This document shows, piece by piece, positions 20,901-31,697 of a stretch of 64,000 bases of DNA. The first letter of the stretch is position 1. The number at the start of each line of letters is the position of its first letter. The notes beneath the pieces are model-generated. The model made no database searches, had not been told where the DNA came from, and worked only from the letters and a program-made list of their open reading frames with translations. Origin of the DNA: Ectocarpus siliculosus (lineage: Eukaryota; Sar; Phaeophyceae; Ectocarpales; Ectocarpaceae); contig FN648605.1 of assembly GCA_000310025.1 (NCBI GenBank), positions 1 through 64,000 on the forward strand, read 5' to 3'. The position numbers were made by a program, and so were the translations under genes.

Positions 20901-21855
20901 GACGCTCCTGATGCGCGCGAAGGACAAGCCGACTGCAACATCACAGTCCCCCCCGCCTCCTCCTCCACCACTGACTATCGAAGCCGCGGGACAGAAATAC
21001 GCCCAGACGACCGAGTTCCGGTACCTCGGTGGCCTCGTCAACGAACATGGCGACCTCACCCGGGAGATCAGCTACAGGAGCAGAGGAGCGCGGGCGTGCC
21101 TCAGGCGATATGGCCAGGAGCTCTTCGACAGACCGAAAGCGCCATTCCGACTCAAGATCCGCCTCCTCCAGGCGGAGGCGATGGAGGCACTGCTGTACGG
21201 CTGCATGACATGGTCACCACTCAGCGGCCACTATCAGACGCTGCGGTCGACACACCACCGACTGCTCCTTCGAGTTATCGGGTACAAGCGCAAGAAAGAC
21301 ACCTACCGGCAGCTCTCGTACGCCCAGACGCTGAAGAGGGTCGAATGCCAGAGCGTTGAAGCCACGATCCGACAACGACGCCTACTGTTCGCGGTAGGAC
21401 TGGCAAGGCAGCCGGACGGGCGACTCCCGAAACGACTGATGCTCGGCGAGCTGGCGGGGGGGGAGAAGCCACGTAGGGGGGGACAGGAACAGAACTGGCC
21501 GAAGTGTGTGCTCGACGACCTGAAGGTCTTCGGGGCCGACCACGGATCTACGAAAACCGACCCAAGTTGTCTCGGAATTCCCGTACCGAAAGACACGGCA
21601 CCGAAGTCAAGGTGGACGGAAGCCGCGAAGGTGGAGGGGGGAGTACCCTGGCATGCGGCGGTGCTGCAGGGAGCTGAGAGGTTCATGACCTCCTGGCACG
21701 AGAAGGAAGAAGAGGCCAGCCGACAACGAGCGCTCAAACGAAACCACAAGCCAACAACCAATGGGGCGGGAGGGGGGCAGGAGACGGACGAGACGGCGAG
21801 GGAAGAAAGCAAACGAGAAGAGACGGACCGAGTGGCACGACAGGTGCCGGATTGA
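17941..21855 (+). pseudogene. LINE ORF: endonuclease plus reverse transcriptase
   Basis: The likely start is the ATG at 17941 (MEGHTAPGQLYGKQ); the frame stays open further upstream only because it runs into the LTR and satellite. A basic N-terminus (KKIAKKQKKRGRWRKRR) precedes the endonuclease: RVATWNVRTL, GMQETRRAG, VAAYAPTEPS, then after an interruption LLDAKARTGDRL, YGRDELNDNG, RLDYILT and SDHNMVV. RT follows with [57 protein letters not shown] and the catalytic YADD at about 20785. The C-terminal part contains QRRLLFAVGLARQPDGRLPKR. Breaks: a 330-bp insertion at about 18583-18912, TAG at 20140-20142 where Trp is expected, and TGA at 20317-20319 where Arg is expected (CGF-x-PGRSTVD). The rest is in one frame, so decay is recent. 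Confidence 0.8.
18583..18912. other. 330-bp insertion inside LINE endonuclease
   Basis: Splits the endonuclease between EGEIC and VYVLLDAKARTG. Coding resumes in the same frame, so the length is a multiple of three, yet it contains stops. Ends lack GT-AG and I see no terminal inverted repeats; TGT/GTGT at both edges may be a tiny duplication. Identity unknown. Confidence 0.55.
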
Positions 21856-22509
21856 ATTTCTTTTCGCCAATTCCCCCCCCCCAACGCTGCACCATTGCAC
21901 CAACCCCCCAGTAGTAGTGATTTCGTACCACTACAATATATCGCTGGTTGGTGGCCATGTTTGCGTGTTTGCTTGTTCGATTAGTGGTCTCTCCACCGTG
22001 TGCCTTGTTCTGCCTCATACTTCCTGTTATTTTCGGCCTGGTCCCTCTTTGTCCTCGCCCTTTTTTTCATTTTTTCATTTTATTTTCATTTATTTTCTCT
22101 TCTCCTTACGGTTTCCATTTTTATTTTTTCTCCTTTTTTTTTCTCTTTGTCCATTTTTTTCTCTCTTTTTTTCTCTCTTTTTCTGTGCCAGATGGACTTG
22201 TCTCTGCTTGCGTTGTGAAGTACCAAGATTGAACCAAGGGAGTGTGCCTCTTTCTCTCCGGCCCATGATAGATAGTGACTGCTAATCTCAGTTGATACCC
22301 CGCATAGCGTGAAGATGGAGCGGAGGATCCCAGAATATCTGTCGTTGATTTCTATTGACTTGCGGACCCCTCGGGGCCAGTTTATTTGAGTGTACCTTTT
22401 TAGGGTAAGTTAACCTGTGACCACGGGAATCGACCGCGTCGAGTGTTGGATCAGTACGGACATACGAAGGTACTGGGTAGAGAGAGATCGGAACGGTTTT
22501 TAATGTGAA

Positions 22510-22510
22510 G

Positions 22511-22543
<33 letters not shown>
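22510..22543 (+). repeat. (CAA)n LINE tail / microsatellite
   Basis: About eleven CAA units at the 3' end of the LINE, immediately before satellite sequence resumes. Confidence 0.75.
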
Positions 22544-22544
22544 C

Positions 22545-22740
22545 AAACCGGCGAGAATCGCCCCATGCGGCAACCCTGGCAAAATCTCCCCATGCCACAA
22601 CCTTGGTAGGAAACACTGTACAAAGTGAAGCTCACCAGCTACGGCCGCCAAACACGATAGATGTGTTTGGTCCCGGCATAACCTGATCTGAAGAACCGCC
22701 TCATGCGACAACCCTGGTAGGTTGGTACAATGGACCACGA
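22545..22740. repeat. satellite segment right of LINE
   Basis: Satellite resumes with GAGAATCGCCCCATGCGGCA and continues for about 1.5 units, including CAAACACGATAGATGTGTTT. Confidence 0.7.
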
Positions 22741-23394
22741 GTGACAACATCAAATATCGACATCCCTTGTCGGGGACCATAGATTTTGAGAGGTTTGTCC
22801 CGATATCCATTGTCCAAAACGGTAGATTTTGAAAGTTTTTTCTTTTTTCGACCTCCCTTGTCAAGGACAACAAATTATTCAAAAGGTTCCGTCGATATCT
22901 GTTGTCAACCGTAACAGATTTCGATGGTGCCTATTAATATGAATTGTGCATAGCAAAAGACGTTCAACGGTTTTCTCCGAAGCCATTGCCACTGGGTTCA
23001 TGACATGTCATCGATATACATCGTTTTACTGCAGTAGATTCTTGAGCGGGCTACCGATATATATATATCGAAACGCAACATCGATCGTCGTTATCTCGAG
23101 CAATCTGTCCTCAAGGTCGTAAAGGATATCCACTTGCACGAGAACATGTTCGAAGGCTTCTTCTAATACTGCCCGCAATGTCTACCGGAAAGAAGCCTTC
23201 GAAGTTTGTTGTTGCCAACGATGTCTATCGTGACATTCGACAGGCCTTTCAATTTGCAATAGATTGCCCAAGTCATCTGTCAATAGGCTCGGTCTTTGGC
23301 AATAGTGCGAGAAATCCAGCGACCGATCACCCTTACCGACGGCAATATACTCGTCTATGTAGCAGCAGAAATAGAAGCCTACCCGGTACACGGT
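22741..23394. repeat. diverged roughly 70-bp repeat, no gene
   Basis: The first part repeats a pattern of CGATATC-x-ATTGTC, then CGGTAGATTTTGA, about five times with heavy divergence (22745-23060). The rest is anonymous. Breaks the satellite array into two parts. Confidence 0.4.
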
Positions 23395-24867
23395 CTATTT
23401 CGTGGTGTGGTAGGTAGCAGAAGCTCACCAACCACGGCCGTCACACACGACCGGTACCAGCATAAAAACAAATCTGCGTGAATCGCCCCATGCGACAACC
23501 CTGGCAGGTGGCCCTGTTCAAAACCAAGCTCACCAGCCACGGCCGCCAAACACGATTGATGTGCTTGGTCCCGGCATAACCTAATCTGCGTGAATCGCTC
23601 CATGCGACAACCGGGGTTAAGTAGCGCTCAAACGTAAAGCTCACCACCACGGCCGCCAAACACGATTGATGTGTTACGTTCCGGCGAAACTGATCTGCGC
23701 GAATCGCCCCACGCGACAACCCTGGTAGATAGCCATGTTCAGAAACGACAAGCTTACCTTTCACGGCCGCCAAACACGATTGCTGTGTTTGGTTCTGGCA
23801 TAAACAGACTGCGTGAATCGCCCAAGGCGACAGCTCGAGGAGGTATGTAGCGCTGTTGCGAAAAAAAGTCCATCAACTCCGGCCGCCACTCTCTACTCAT
23901 GCGTGTGGTTCCGGCTGTTACACTCTCTATGTCTGTGCGTGAATCGCCCCCGGCGACAACTCTCGTAGTTAGCGCTTGATGAAAACAAAAGTACACCAAC
24001 CACGGCCGCCTCACACTGTTCATGTGTATGGTTCTGGCAGTACTCTCTGTACCTGTGCGTGGATCGCCCCACAGGCAACAACTCTCGTAGGTAGCACTTG
24101 TTGAAAACAAATAAGTCCACCGACTCCGACCGCCACCCCTACTCATGCGTGGGTTTCGGCAGTTACATACTCTGTATTCATGCGTGAATCACCCCCGGCG
24201 GCAACTCTCGTAGGTAGCGCTTGTTGAAAACAGAACAAGTCCACCAACTCCGGCCGCCACGCGCTATTCATGTGTATGGTGTCGGCATTTACACTCTCTA
24301 TATTCATGCGTGAATCGCCCACCGGCGACAACCCTAATAGGTAGCGCTGTTGACAAACAAGCCCACCAACCACGGCCGCCACACACTTCTCATGCGTGTG
24401 GTTCCGGGATTCACACACTTCTGTATTCATGCGTTAATTGCCCACAGGAAACAACCCTGGTAAGTAGCGCTGTTGACAAACAAGCCCACCAACGACGGCC
24501 GCCGCACACTTTTCATGTGTGTGGTTCCGGCATTCACGCTCTCTGTATTCATGCGTGAATTTCCCCACAGGCAACAACCCTGGTAAGTAGCCCACCGACC
24601 ACGGCCGCCACGCACTATGTATGCGTGTGGTTCCCGCATTTACACTTTTTGTATTTATGCGTGAATTGCCCCACAGGCAACAACCCCGGTAAGTAGCGCT
24701 GTTGACAAACAAGCCCACCGACCAAGGCCGCCATACCCTTTTCCTGTGTGTGGTTCCGGTATTTACACTTTCTTTGTATTTATGCGGGAGTCACTCACAG
24801 GAAACAACCCTAGTAGGTAGCGCTCTTGCGAAAACAAGATCACCAACCACGACCGCCACACACTATT
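23395..24867. repeat. 110-126 bp satellite array, right segment
   Basis: About twelve consecutive units, the best preserved part of the array. Successive GAATCGCC anchors near 23478, 23591, 23701, 23816, 23941, 24061, 24185 and 24311 give spacings of 110-126 bp. Two variants exist: left units with CACGATTGATGTG, right units with CACACTTTTCATG-x-GTGTGG and CTCTGTATTCATGCGTGAAT. Short open frames running through are a by-product of the period. Confidence 0.8.
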
Positions 24868-25010
24868 ACCATGGTTAACCAAACCATGGTTAACCATGGC
24901 CAAGTTCACCATGGTTAACCATCGTGGTTAACCATGGTTAACCATGGATGGTTAACCATGGTGAACTTCACCATGGTTGACCATGGTTGACCATGGCAAG
25001 AGTGACCATG
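24868..25010. repeat. CCATGGTTAACC palindrome cluster 1
   Basis: A dense cluster of the self-complementary motif ACCATGGTTAACCATGG and variants (CCATGGTTGACCATGG, CACCATGGTGAAC), combining overlapping NcoI- and HpaI-type sites. The same motif forms a larger cluster at 35060-35350. The cluster abuts the right end of the satellite array. Confidence 0.8.
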
Positions 25011-25344
25011 GTTGTACGTTGGTACCCATGCGCAACTTTGTTTGAACCTGTCGGCGCACATGCATGATGAGTCTCTCCTCGTAGGCGTTACATTATGTTA
25101 CATATACACTCAGAGGATGATCGTCGTGACGTGAACTGTTCTAGTCAGGTATCAGGTAACTATAACAACTATAAAACAAATCTTTGTAGGCCGTTGTTGT
25201 CGTCATCGTCGTCGTCGTTGTTTTTAAGGAATAATAAAAACACACACAGAAAGACTACCCATTCGAGATATACCCACAGTTGTTGTTGTTGTTGTTGTCG
25301 TCGTCCCTTTTCAAAAACGCGCTGTTCGATGTTTCAGCCTCCAG
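25011..25344. other. non-coding; echo of Helitron 5' end
   Basis: At 25095-25140 the sequence TTACATATACACTCAGAGG followed by ATGATCGTCGTGACGTGA resembles the first 45 bp of both Helitron copies (ACTTACAGGATGGTCGTCGTGACGTGA). It may be a remnant of a third copy. TTG and GTC microsatellites lie at 25195-25305. Confidence 0.4.
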
Positions 25345-25935
25345 CTCTTTCGCGAGGAGGGAGACCAAGGCACACAAGGTGCTGCGCGCCGTGTCTCGCG
25401 CACAGCGCACAGCGCGGCCGCGAGGGTGGCGCAGTGTGCGTGCGGAGGTGGCGGCGCCGCGTAGCCGGCTGCGCTACATAAAGTATAGGTAAATCAAATC
25501 GTTTATTGGGGGGGCTGCTGCTGTGTGCAGCTGCGGTGGTCTGTCTGCTATAGAAACCTCACGGCTACCAATCAATCCATTGCTTTTTCCTTTCGCGTCG
25601 AGGGAGACCGACGCACGAAATACACTGCCCGCCGCGTCTGGCGCCCAGCGCGGCCGCGGTCATGCCGCGTTGAGTCTGCGTGGGTTGCGCCGCAACCGTC
25701 TCTGCGGTACACAAGAAAAAAGGTGAAATCGGTTTCTTTGGGGTGCGCTGCTGCAGCAGCAGCTGCTGCTGTGCTGTGCCGTTGAGGTCCCTGTCTTAGA
25801 ACAACCTCACGGCTACCAATCCAGCGCTCCCCTTTCGCGCGGATAGAGACCGAGGCACGCAAGGTGCGGCACGCCGTGTCTCCCGCCCAGAGCGGCCGCG
25901 GTTGTGGCGCATGAGTGACACAGCAGCAGTAGTAG
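25345..25935. repeat. about 240-bp tandem repeat, three copies
   Basis: Units anchored at 25348, 25593 and 25833 by TTTCGCG-x-GAGGGAGACC, followed by GCACGCAAGGTGC and GCGCCCAGCGCGGCCGCGG. Copies two and three also share AACCTCACGGCTACCAATC upstream. Rich in GCTGCTGCT. No protein is supported. Confidence 0.65.
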
Positions 25936-27873
25936 CAGTCAGGGGGATGTTCGCAGAAAAGTATGTAGGAGGGGGGCACAAAAAAAGAGTCCATCCGTAG
26001 AAAGGAAAGGTGACATGTTCTTCTGCTGTAGACTATGCACTGCTGTATGCACATATATATATATATGCACATACGTACATGCATATCATACAAAAAGCAG
26101 CGTGCTCTGTACCTACCCCTGCCTGCCTGTTCTGAATATGATGTAGTGGCCTGTAGATGCATATCTAAATATCTGTAGGTTGTAGTTCTCGCTGCTAGGC
26201 TATTGCTGTGCTGGAATGTGGGGTTGCTATCATGTTATATATATACTTACAGGATGGTCGTCGTGACGTGACACATTTCTTGTTGTTAGTATGGAAAAAA
26301 AAAAAAAATGGCTGTGATAATGTTTTTCGTACAGCGGTATGGACCAGACGCCGACTGTACATAGAAGTTGGTGAGTGTCGATCGAGTTGTGTTGTGACGA
26401 CATCTTCCACGCACTTCTGCCAGCGCTGCTTTGTTGTTTGGAGTCTTGTAGGTCGAGTTGTGGAGGCAAAAGTATGCCTGCAGCCGCAGCAAAAAATTGC
26501 ATGCATAGCTCGACTACCGTGCTGCTGCTGTGTTTTTACTACAGACCAACTGGATGGGATACTTCCTGCCACGGCTAACCATACTACAACGCGATGTAAA
26601 CATCCGTTCTTGTGTCGTGCGGCTGCTTCGTGTATCGACGACAGATACACACGCAGGGCTCTCGCGACGTTGTCATTACTGCGCGGGAGGACCCCCCCGA
26701 GATCTTCCACATATATATATGGTGCTCCGACGACGGCAGTACTACTGTGCATAGATGTTGTAGGAGAGTGGAGTTGTGCTGTCACGGCATCTTTCCCGCA
26801 CTCTCCTACCGGTGCTTGCGTCATGCAGTCTTCTACGCCGGAAGACGAGAGTGGTTTGGGTTCCCGTGTTGGTTGTGCAGCAAACGTGCCTGCAACAACA
26901 GAGGATACGGTGTTCTATTTATTATTATCCCGCTCACCTTTTTTTTTTTTTGGCGACATGATGCCAATGTTTTTTTTCTGAATTTGACACAACGAATCCA
27001 TCTCTGTCATAGGTAAGAGTCAGAGTCAGATTAGCAATGAATTCATAGCGTCAGAAAAAGCTACCTGTATGTCTACGATTTCCCAGACAGCATATAGGGA
27101 CATGTATGTCCCCTGCGGCATTTTTCCATTGTCCTTTGGCACTGCCAAGAAGACCGCCGTATCTTTACGCAGTCCAACTTTTGCTTTTATAATTTTACAT
27201 CGAACGACGGGGGACGGGTCGCGACCTTCATCATGCCCACCTGCGACTATCGTATCGACGAGACGCCGACTGATCATGGTCGTAAGAATGTGGAGTTAGC
27301 TGTGTTGTGACGGTATTTTTTACGCCCTACCCCGTCCGATACATACAGCGGCGACTATGCAAGCAAGTGTCCGTTCAACAACGACAAAAAAAAAAACGCG
27401 TCCATGCATATATTATATGTAGATAAGTCGATATATATATATATATGTTTTTGCTTCACAGCAGGACAACTTCAGGATGACATTTTTGTTTGACACCACC
27501 GGAGGCCGGTGGATCTTTACGAAGTCCATGTTCCGTATTATTTTTTTTACGATTTTGCCCCGGAGACGCAGGAAAGGATAAAATGAATGGCAACATGTAC
27601 CACTTCGTGACGTCACATAGATAGGATGACAAAAGAAAAGTTGGAGAAGAAGAATACGGCAACCTGTAGTCTATTTCGCATTAAATTTGTTAGTACACGC
27701 CGGACTTCTTCCACACATCTGGGTTCGAATCCAAACACCAAACTGAAATACCCTAATATTATCGATCGCCCTCGACGATTTGGGACGTTTGCCACCAGTT
27801 CGTCGTGCTCCGGCGTCCGACCCATTGAATATACCTCCTGGAGTGAGTACGCGAACAACTCATCACAACACTA

Positions 27874-28379
27874 TGTTGGGATGTAACCTTTGTGATAGGT
27901 GTATCCCTGGCAGTGGCCACTGTGTAGTAACAGTGTGCAGAGGCTCACAGAGTGACTGCAAAGTACACTTACTTGTGTTGTAGACCAGATGATATGGTTG
28001 TATTGGCGCTTAGTTGGCCGAAAGGTCAGAAGAGAGAAAGGAGAAGAAGAAGAGACTGAACGAGTGGGGGCGAGCACCACGGGGGTGAGCCATCCACCGT
28101 CATCACGGAAAGGAAACACACACGGGCTATTGCAACGTACCGATCACGGTAATAGACGGTCACTCCGACCTATGGCAACGTTTCTAGAATATCCTATAGG
28201 ACAATGGTCCGATGTACCATGCTTCTATGGTTCAATGTATAACCCGTAGGTGTGTACAATGATCCGATTACTGAATCAACATACCGAAGACTATTCCGGT
28301 AATACTCCTTAGATGAATACCTACTTACTGTTGTTTACAGCAGTGCAAACTCTAATGACTGACATTGAGTATTCCAACA
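27874..28379. repeat. solo LTR (fossil)
   Basis: A 506-bp insertion absent from the left Helitron copy. It starts TGTTGGGATG, ends ATTCCAACA (short inverted termini TGTTGG/CCAACA), and has the 5-bp duplication CACTA at 27869-27873 and 28380-28384. That is the signature of an LTR left after recombination between the two LTRs of a complete element. No coding sequence. Family unknown; distinct from the two gag-bearing elements. Confidence 0.8.
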
Positions 28380-28906
28380 CACTACACCGTAGTTCTCCAC
28401 CAGAAGACCCAAAAACGTGTCGCAGGCGCTGCCAATTGAAATGGCTTTCTTCTTTGATGTACCCGCGAAGATTTGCATCTTTTGGGGACGGCTGCAGTGG
28501 TTATTCAATCAACTGCCATCACACTAGACACCCCGTGAGGATGATGCGTACTGCGGAATTACAGGAAAGACCGAGTACGTGTTGGAGTCCATGCCAACGG
28601 CAAAGGGCAACAAAAGCCATGATCGTGCGCCTGAGTGTCCCAAACATGTAATACTATCAGGTTGAAACAGCCGGACGCCAAGTGTGGAAAACGGCTCGTA
28701 TGACCCGACTTTCGGTGCACATCAGTAAGCAGTATGACACCGACACAGCAATCGGGAAAATTTGAATATTTTTATTGAGCCTTCCTAAAGATTCCGAAAG
28801 ACGACACGCACGTCGTTCACACGTCCAGCCCCACCAATAGGTTTCTAGCACTCAACCCTACCACACAGCAACCCAGTGCTTTACCACGCACTGTACACCC
28901 CAACTC

Positions 28907-29575
28907 ATGACCGATCCAAGAGATCGCGGCAACAACCGCCGTCGAGACGACACAAACACAAGGAACCGCCGGTACCGAGTTGTCAACGCCACCAACATAA
29001 ACACGCGTCGAGGGGCTCAGCGTGCTGCCTCCGCCGATGCCCTCAACGCCCATCGTAGAGCACAATATTCCGCGTCGGCAGAGGCCATCAACAGCCGTCG
29101 TAGAACTCGCCATGCCGACAGAGCACAACAGCTTAACGCCGCACGTCGACGGCGTAGAGCGACCGTCATCAACAACAAAAGGGGATTGCCCTTCAACGAT
29201 ATCTTTCACGCCGAGGACGACTCCACCTCACTACGAGCCATTGTTGGAGACCGCCAGCGAGCCTTGGAGGAGGCGCGACGAGACCAGGGCATCACAGCGC
29301 AGACCGGAGATCCTTGCCGGCATTGTGGCGCCAAACTGTTCGCTAAAGAGTCCAAGGGCATTTGTTGCAAGAATGGGAATTACATCCTCCCGCGACTGCC
29401 GCCACTACCCCCTTCATTGAAAGAATTGTACGATTCTCCGGAGCCATCAGCGCAGAGGTTCAGGAAGGAATCGAGGATGTATAACTGCCGATGCAACTTC
29501 GCCTCGCTCAACGTGGAGGATGGTGAACTCAAAAAAATGTTCGGTGACCATCTCTTGTCCGTCCAAGAGAGGTGA
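28907..29575 (+). CDS. Helitron Rep/helicase N-terminal region (second copy)
   Basis: A 222-residue frame, twin of 2163-2831 on the other strand, with about six residue differences (for example D to N near residue 30, L to H near 48, K to N in the CCKNG block). The cysteine block CRHCGAKLF...ICCKNGNYILPRLPPLP and the YNCRCNFASL segment are intact. That both copies keep this frame open while the rest of the protein is missing or broken could reflect recent amplification or retention of a function for this fragment. Start chosen at the first ATG, shared by both copies. Confidence 0.65.
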   Translation: MTDPRDRGNNRRRDDTNTRNRRYRVVNATNINTRRGAQRAASADALNAHRRAQYSASAEAINSRRRTRHADRAQQLNAARRRRRATVINNKRGLPFNDIFHAEDDSTSLRAIVGDRQRALEEARRDQGITAQTGDPCRHCGAKLFAKESKGICCKNGNYILPRLPPLPPSLKELYDSPEPSAQRFRKESRMYNCRCNFASLNVEDGELKKMFGDHLLSVQER

Positions 29576-29956
29576 GATCGATTCACATGTGCAACGATAT
29601 ATGCTACAATTGTATAATGAGGTATAGATTCATTCGTGTGGTCTTTCATTTCTATTTTCCTTCGTGGTTTAAAACACGTTTGATTCTTTCGATAGCATAT
29701 AATTGAGTGTAGATTTGTTCGTGTGATCTTTCGTATATATCTTTATTCGTGTTACAAAATACAATACATCCATGTAAAAGCGTATTTTCGTCTTTTCTTC
29801 TGTACGACGCAATACCCGTACACCTTCCGATACAAAAAACAATGTCACTAACATCAACAATAATTTCCTTCCTCCGTTCATATTCCATTCACACACCGCA
29901 TCACAAGTTCGTACATCCTGCGCTCTCCCCCATGTACACCGTTCCTGCCCATCTCT

Positions 29957-30163
29957 TTGGCCAGAACTTACCATTCTGTTCGAGACGGCGGCCATTCCAA
30001 CGTTCAATGCCTCCTACATGACCCCAACTTCGTCTCTAGCCACCTCGACAAAGGGGCCATGACGACGATACTGCGCGAGTTTCGATCCACATCACCCTAT
30101 GTCGGACGCCTCAAAGCCGCCATGAGCACTCGGTGGGTGCCTACCGTCACGACCTATACTTAA
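29957..30163 (+). CDS. Helitron protein fragment
   Basis: A short frame containing LHDPNFVSSHLDKGAMTTIL followed by REFRSTSPYVGRLKAAM. This resembles the stretch of Helitron proteins between the N-terminal cysteine block and the LLFP-G-GW block (D-x-N...LD...L...L...NPYV..F..A). It begins just after a possible splice acceptor (CTTTGGCCAG near 29962), so it may be a second exon. The homologous minus-strand sequence is at about 1600-1750. Confidence 0.4.
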   Translation: MARTYHSVRDGGHSNVQCLLHDPNFVSSHLDKGAMTTILREFRSTSPYVGRLKAAMSTRWVPTVTTYT

Positions 30164-30572
30164 AGTTGGACTACAGCAAAATATTCGAGTATCATTTGGC
30201 TCTGTTAGACATGTCGAACGTGCTTCCTGCTGCCAACATCACAACAACGTGCTTCCTACTGCCAACATCCCCACATACCACTTCGTATCCATATTGTGCA
30301 TATGTTTCTATGATATGTTGGGTACCTTTCTTGTCGGCAATCTCCATCATAATGTGCATAATGTGTACTTCGGTTTTTCGGCTTTACAATTTCCGATAGA
30401 CCAGACTATGGACTCACACGTCCCTTCCCCCTCCGCAGGACCGCGCGCTCGTCGAGTGCCGAAAATTGTTCACAAATTCCTCCTCTCCACTTCTTCCCCC
30501 TACAAATCCTCTACCCTTCTTCTTCTTCTTTGCTTCCCCACGGACACTCACTACCATCGGGCCGGGATGTTG

Positions 30573-30618
30573 GCCCCCAGGCCCATTGGGGGGCGGGGGG
30601 GGCAATCCTTAACCCTAG
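30573..30618 (+). other. Helitron 3' terminus
   Basis: Stem GCCCCC / GGGGGGC at 30573-30594, then a G-run, CAATCCTTAACC and the terminal CTAG (30615-30618) followed by T. Hairpin plus CTRR is the Helitron 3' signature; the hairpin-to-end distance (about 20 bp) is longer than the usual 10-12. Confidence 0.6.
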
Positions 30619-31697
30619 TATATAATAATTAGCTGAACATCATCCATCCAGCAGCAGCGCAGCAGCAGCAGTATACTCTTCTACAGAGAATACTCTGGCT
30701 GCTGCTGTACATATTCCCTTCGTTTTAAAGAATATGGGTTGCTGTGTGTCAGGAGAGACAGGTAGTAGGTAGGTGTGGCTTCCCGACGGATTCTTGCGTC
30801 TATTTCTTCCTGCCAAAACATGAAATAGTGGTAGCAGTCTTACAGTCAGTGTAGAGAAAATTCACACAGCGTACAGCAGTAAAAAAATATAAACAACAAC
30901 AGACCAACAAGGCCGCGTTGTCTACACAACAACAAAAGAAAGAAGAGTTAATGTCTTGAAAACTGAAAAAGATTGCCGAAAAGCTTTTCATGTGCCTGGC
31001 ACATTACATGACATGCCTCCCACACATAGTCTACATTAGGATCGAGGAGTCATCATTCATGTGCAGGCAATCGATGCAGGAAGAAAGATCGTTTGTCTCG
31101 GTGCACTACTACTGCTGCTGTACACAGCACATGCCTCCCATCAACAGGATAGACGTACATACATACATGTAGAAAGATCGATTGATATCGTTCAGCAGTA
31201 ATAACAACAACAGCAGCCCCCGGGTAGGCCGCTTCTGGTTACGAAACAGATAAGGGTTGAGGTACGGATGCATACCGCATTATCATGCGCTGTTCACCGT
31301 GTAAAAAAGAATTTCGGGAGGAAAGGACACACGATCGATGTGTCCTTTCTGATGTAGATGGACCGCGTCCTTCGGTGACTAGAAAAAATAGCTGGCTAAT
31401 CTAATTGACAGATCTCGGCCTCTCCCTCTCTGAGCCCCTCCGTGTATGCATACAGCACACGTTTCGCGAAGTATTGCAGCGGCATACAAGAACGAACGGC
31501 AGACAGACCTACGTGGCGAGGCTACTTTTTAGCTTCAACTTCACAAAAAGAAGAAGAGTCGAGGATGGATATGGATGCGTGCGGTGTTCTTGTCGTGAAC
31601 ACGGAAGAAGAATATTTCATCGGGAAGAAAGACCCATCCATCCATCCATCATTTTGGCATTCTTCTCAAATATTCTTCATCCCGTTGCTGCCGTTGC
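30619..31697. other. no recognisable gene
   Basis: GCAGCA microsatellite at 30650-30710, otherwise anonymous. A short (ATCC)n run at 31635-31655 leads into the satellite that follows. Confidence 0.5.

Larger units (their letters stand above)
17911..22544 (+). mobile_element. LINE (non-LTR retrotransposon) with APE endonuclease
   Basis: Inserted in the satellite after GGTCCCGGCATA. Single-ORF arrangement: start near 17941, an endonuclease/exonuclease/phosphatase domain, reverse transcriptase, a long C-terminal extension ending at 21855, then a 3' UTR of about 650 bp with a T/C-rich stretch (22050-22200), and a (CAA)n tail at 22510-22543. A target duplication could not be defined. Nearly full length but inactivated. 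The clade is uncertain; I do not assign it. Confidence 0.8.
26230..30618 (+). mobile_element. Helitron-like transposon, deletion derivative with both ends
   Basis: Plus-strand copy with both termini. The 5' end is TCATGTTATATATATAC directly after host A (26229). The 3' end is CTAG (30615-30618) followed by host T, with a GC-rich hairpin about 20 bp upstream. It matches the minus-strand copy from its 5' end to about 30321; the last 300 bp are not shared with the left copy, which instead has more coding sequence, so this copy looks internally deleted. It carries the N-terminal cysteine-rich ORF and one further fragment but no Rep or helicase, so it would be non-autonomous. A solo LTR (27874-28379) is inserted; without it the element is about 3.88 kb. 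The 5' part has internal repeats around a GTTGTG-ACGGCATCTT motif. Confidence 0.7.

Noticed and set aside
26208-26981. 257-codon plus-strand frame at the start of the right Helitron
   Set aside because: Crosses the element terminus and a poly-A run; no motif, and the same region in the left copy is not preserved as protein.
27715-27740. tRNA gene suggested by GGGTTCGAATCC
   Set aside because: A perfect B-box-like string, but no A box or pairing arms nearby; part of the Helitron, with a diverged strand-reversed partner near 3510.
1436-30321. Composite transposon bounded by inverted repeats
   Set aside because: The arms are two separate Helitron copies with their own ends; the left copy extends further and there is no outer target duplication.
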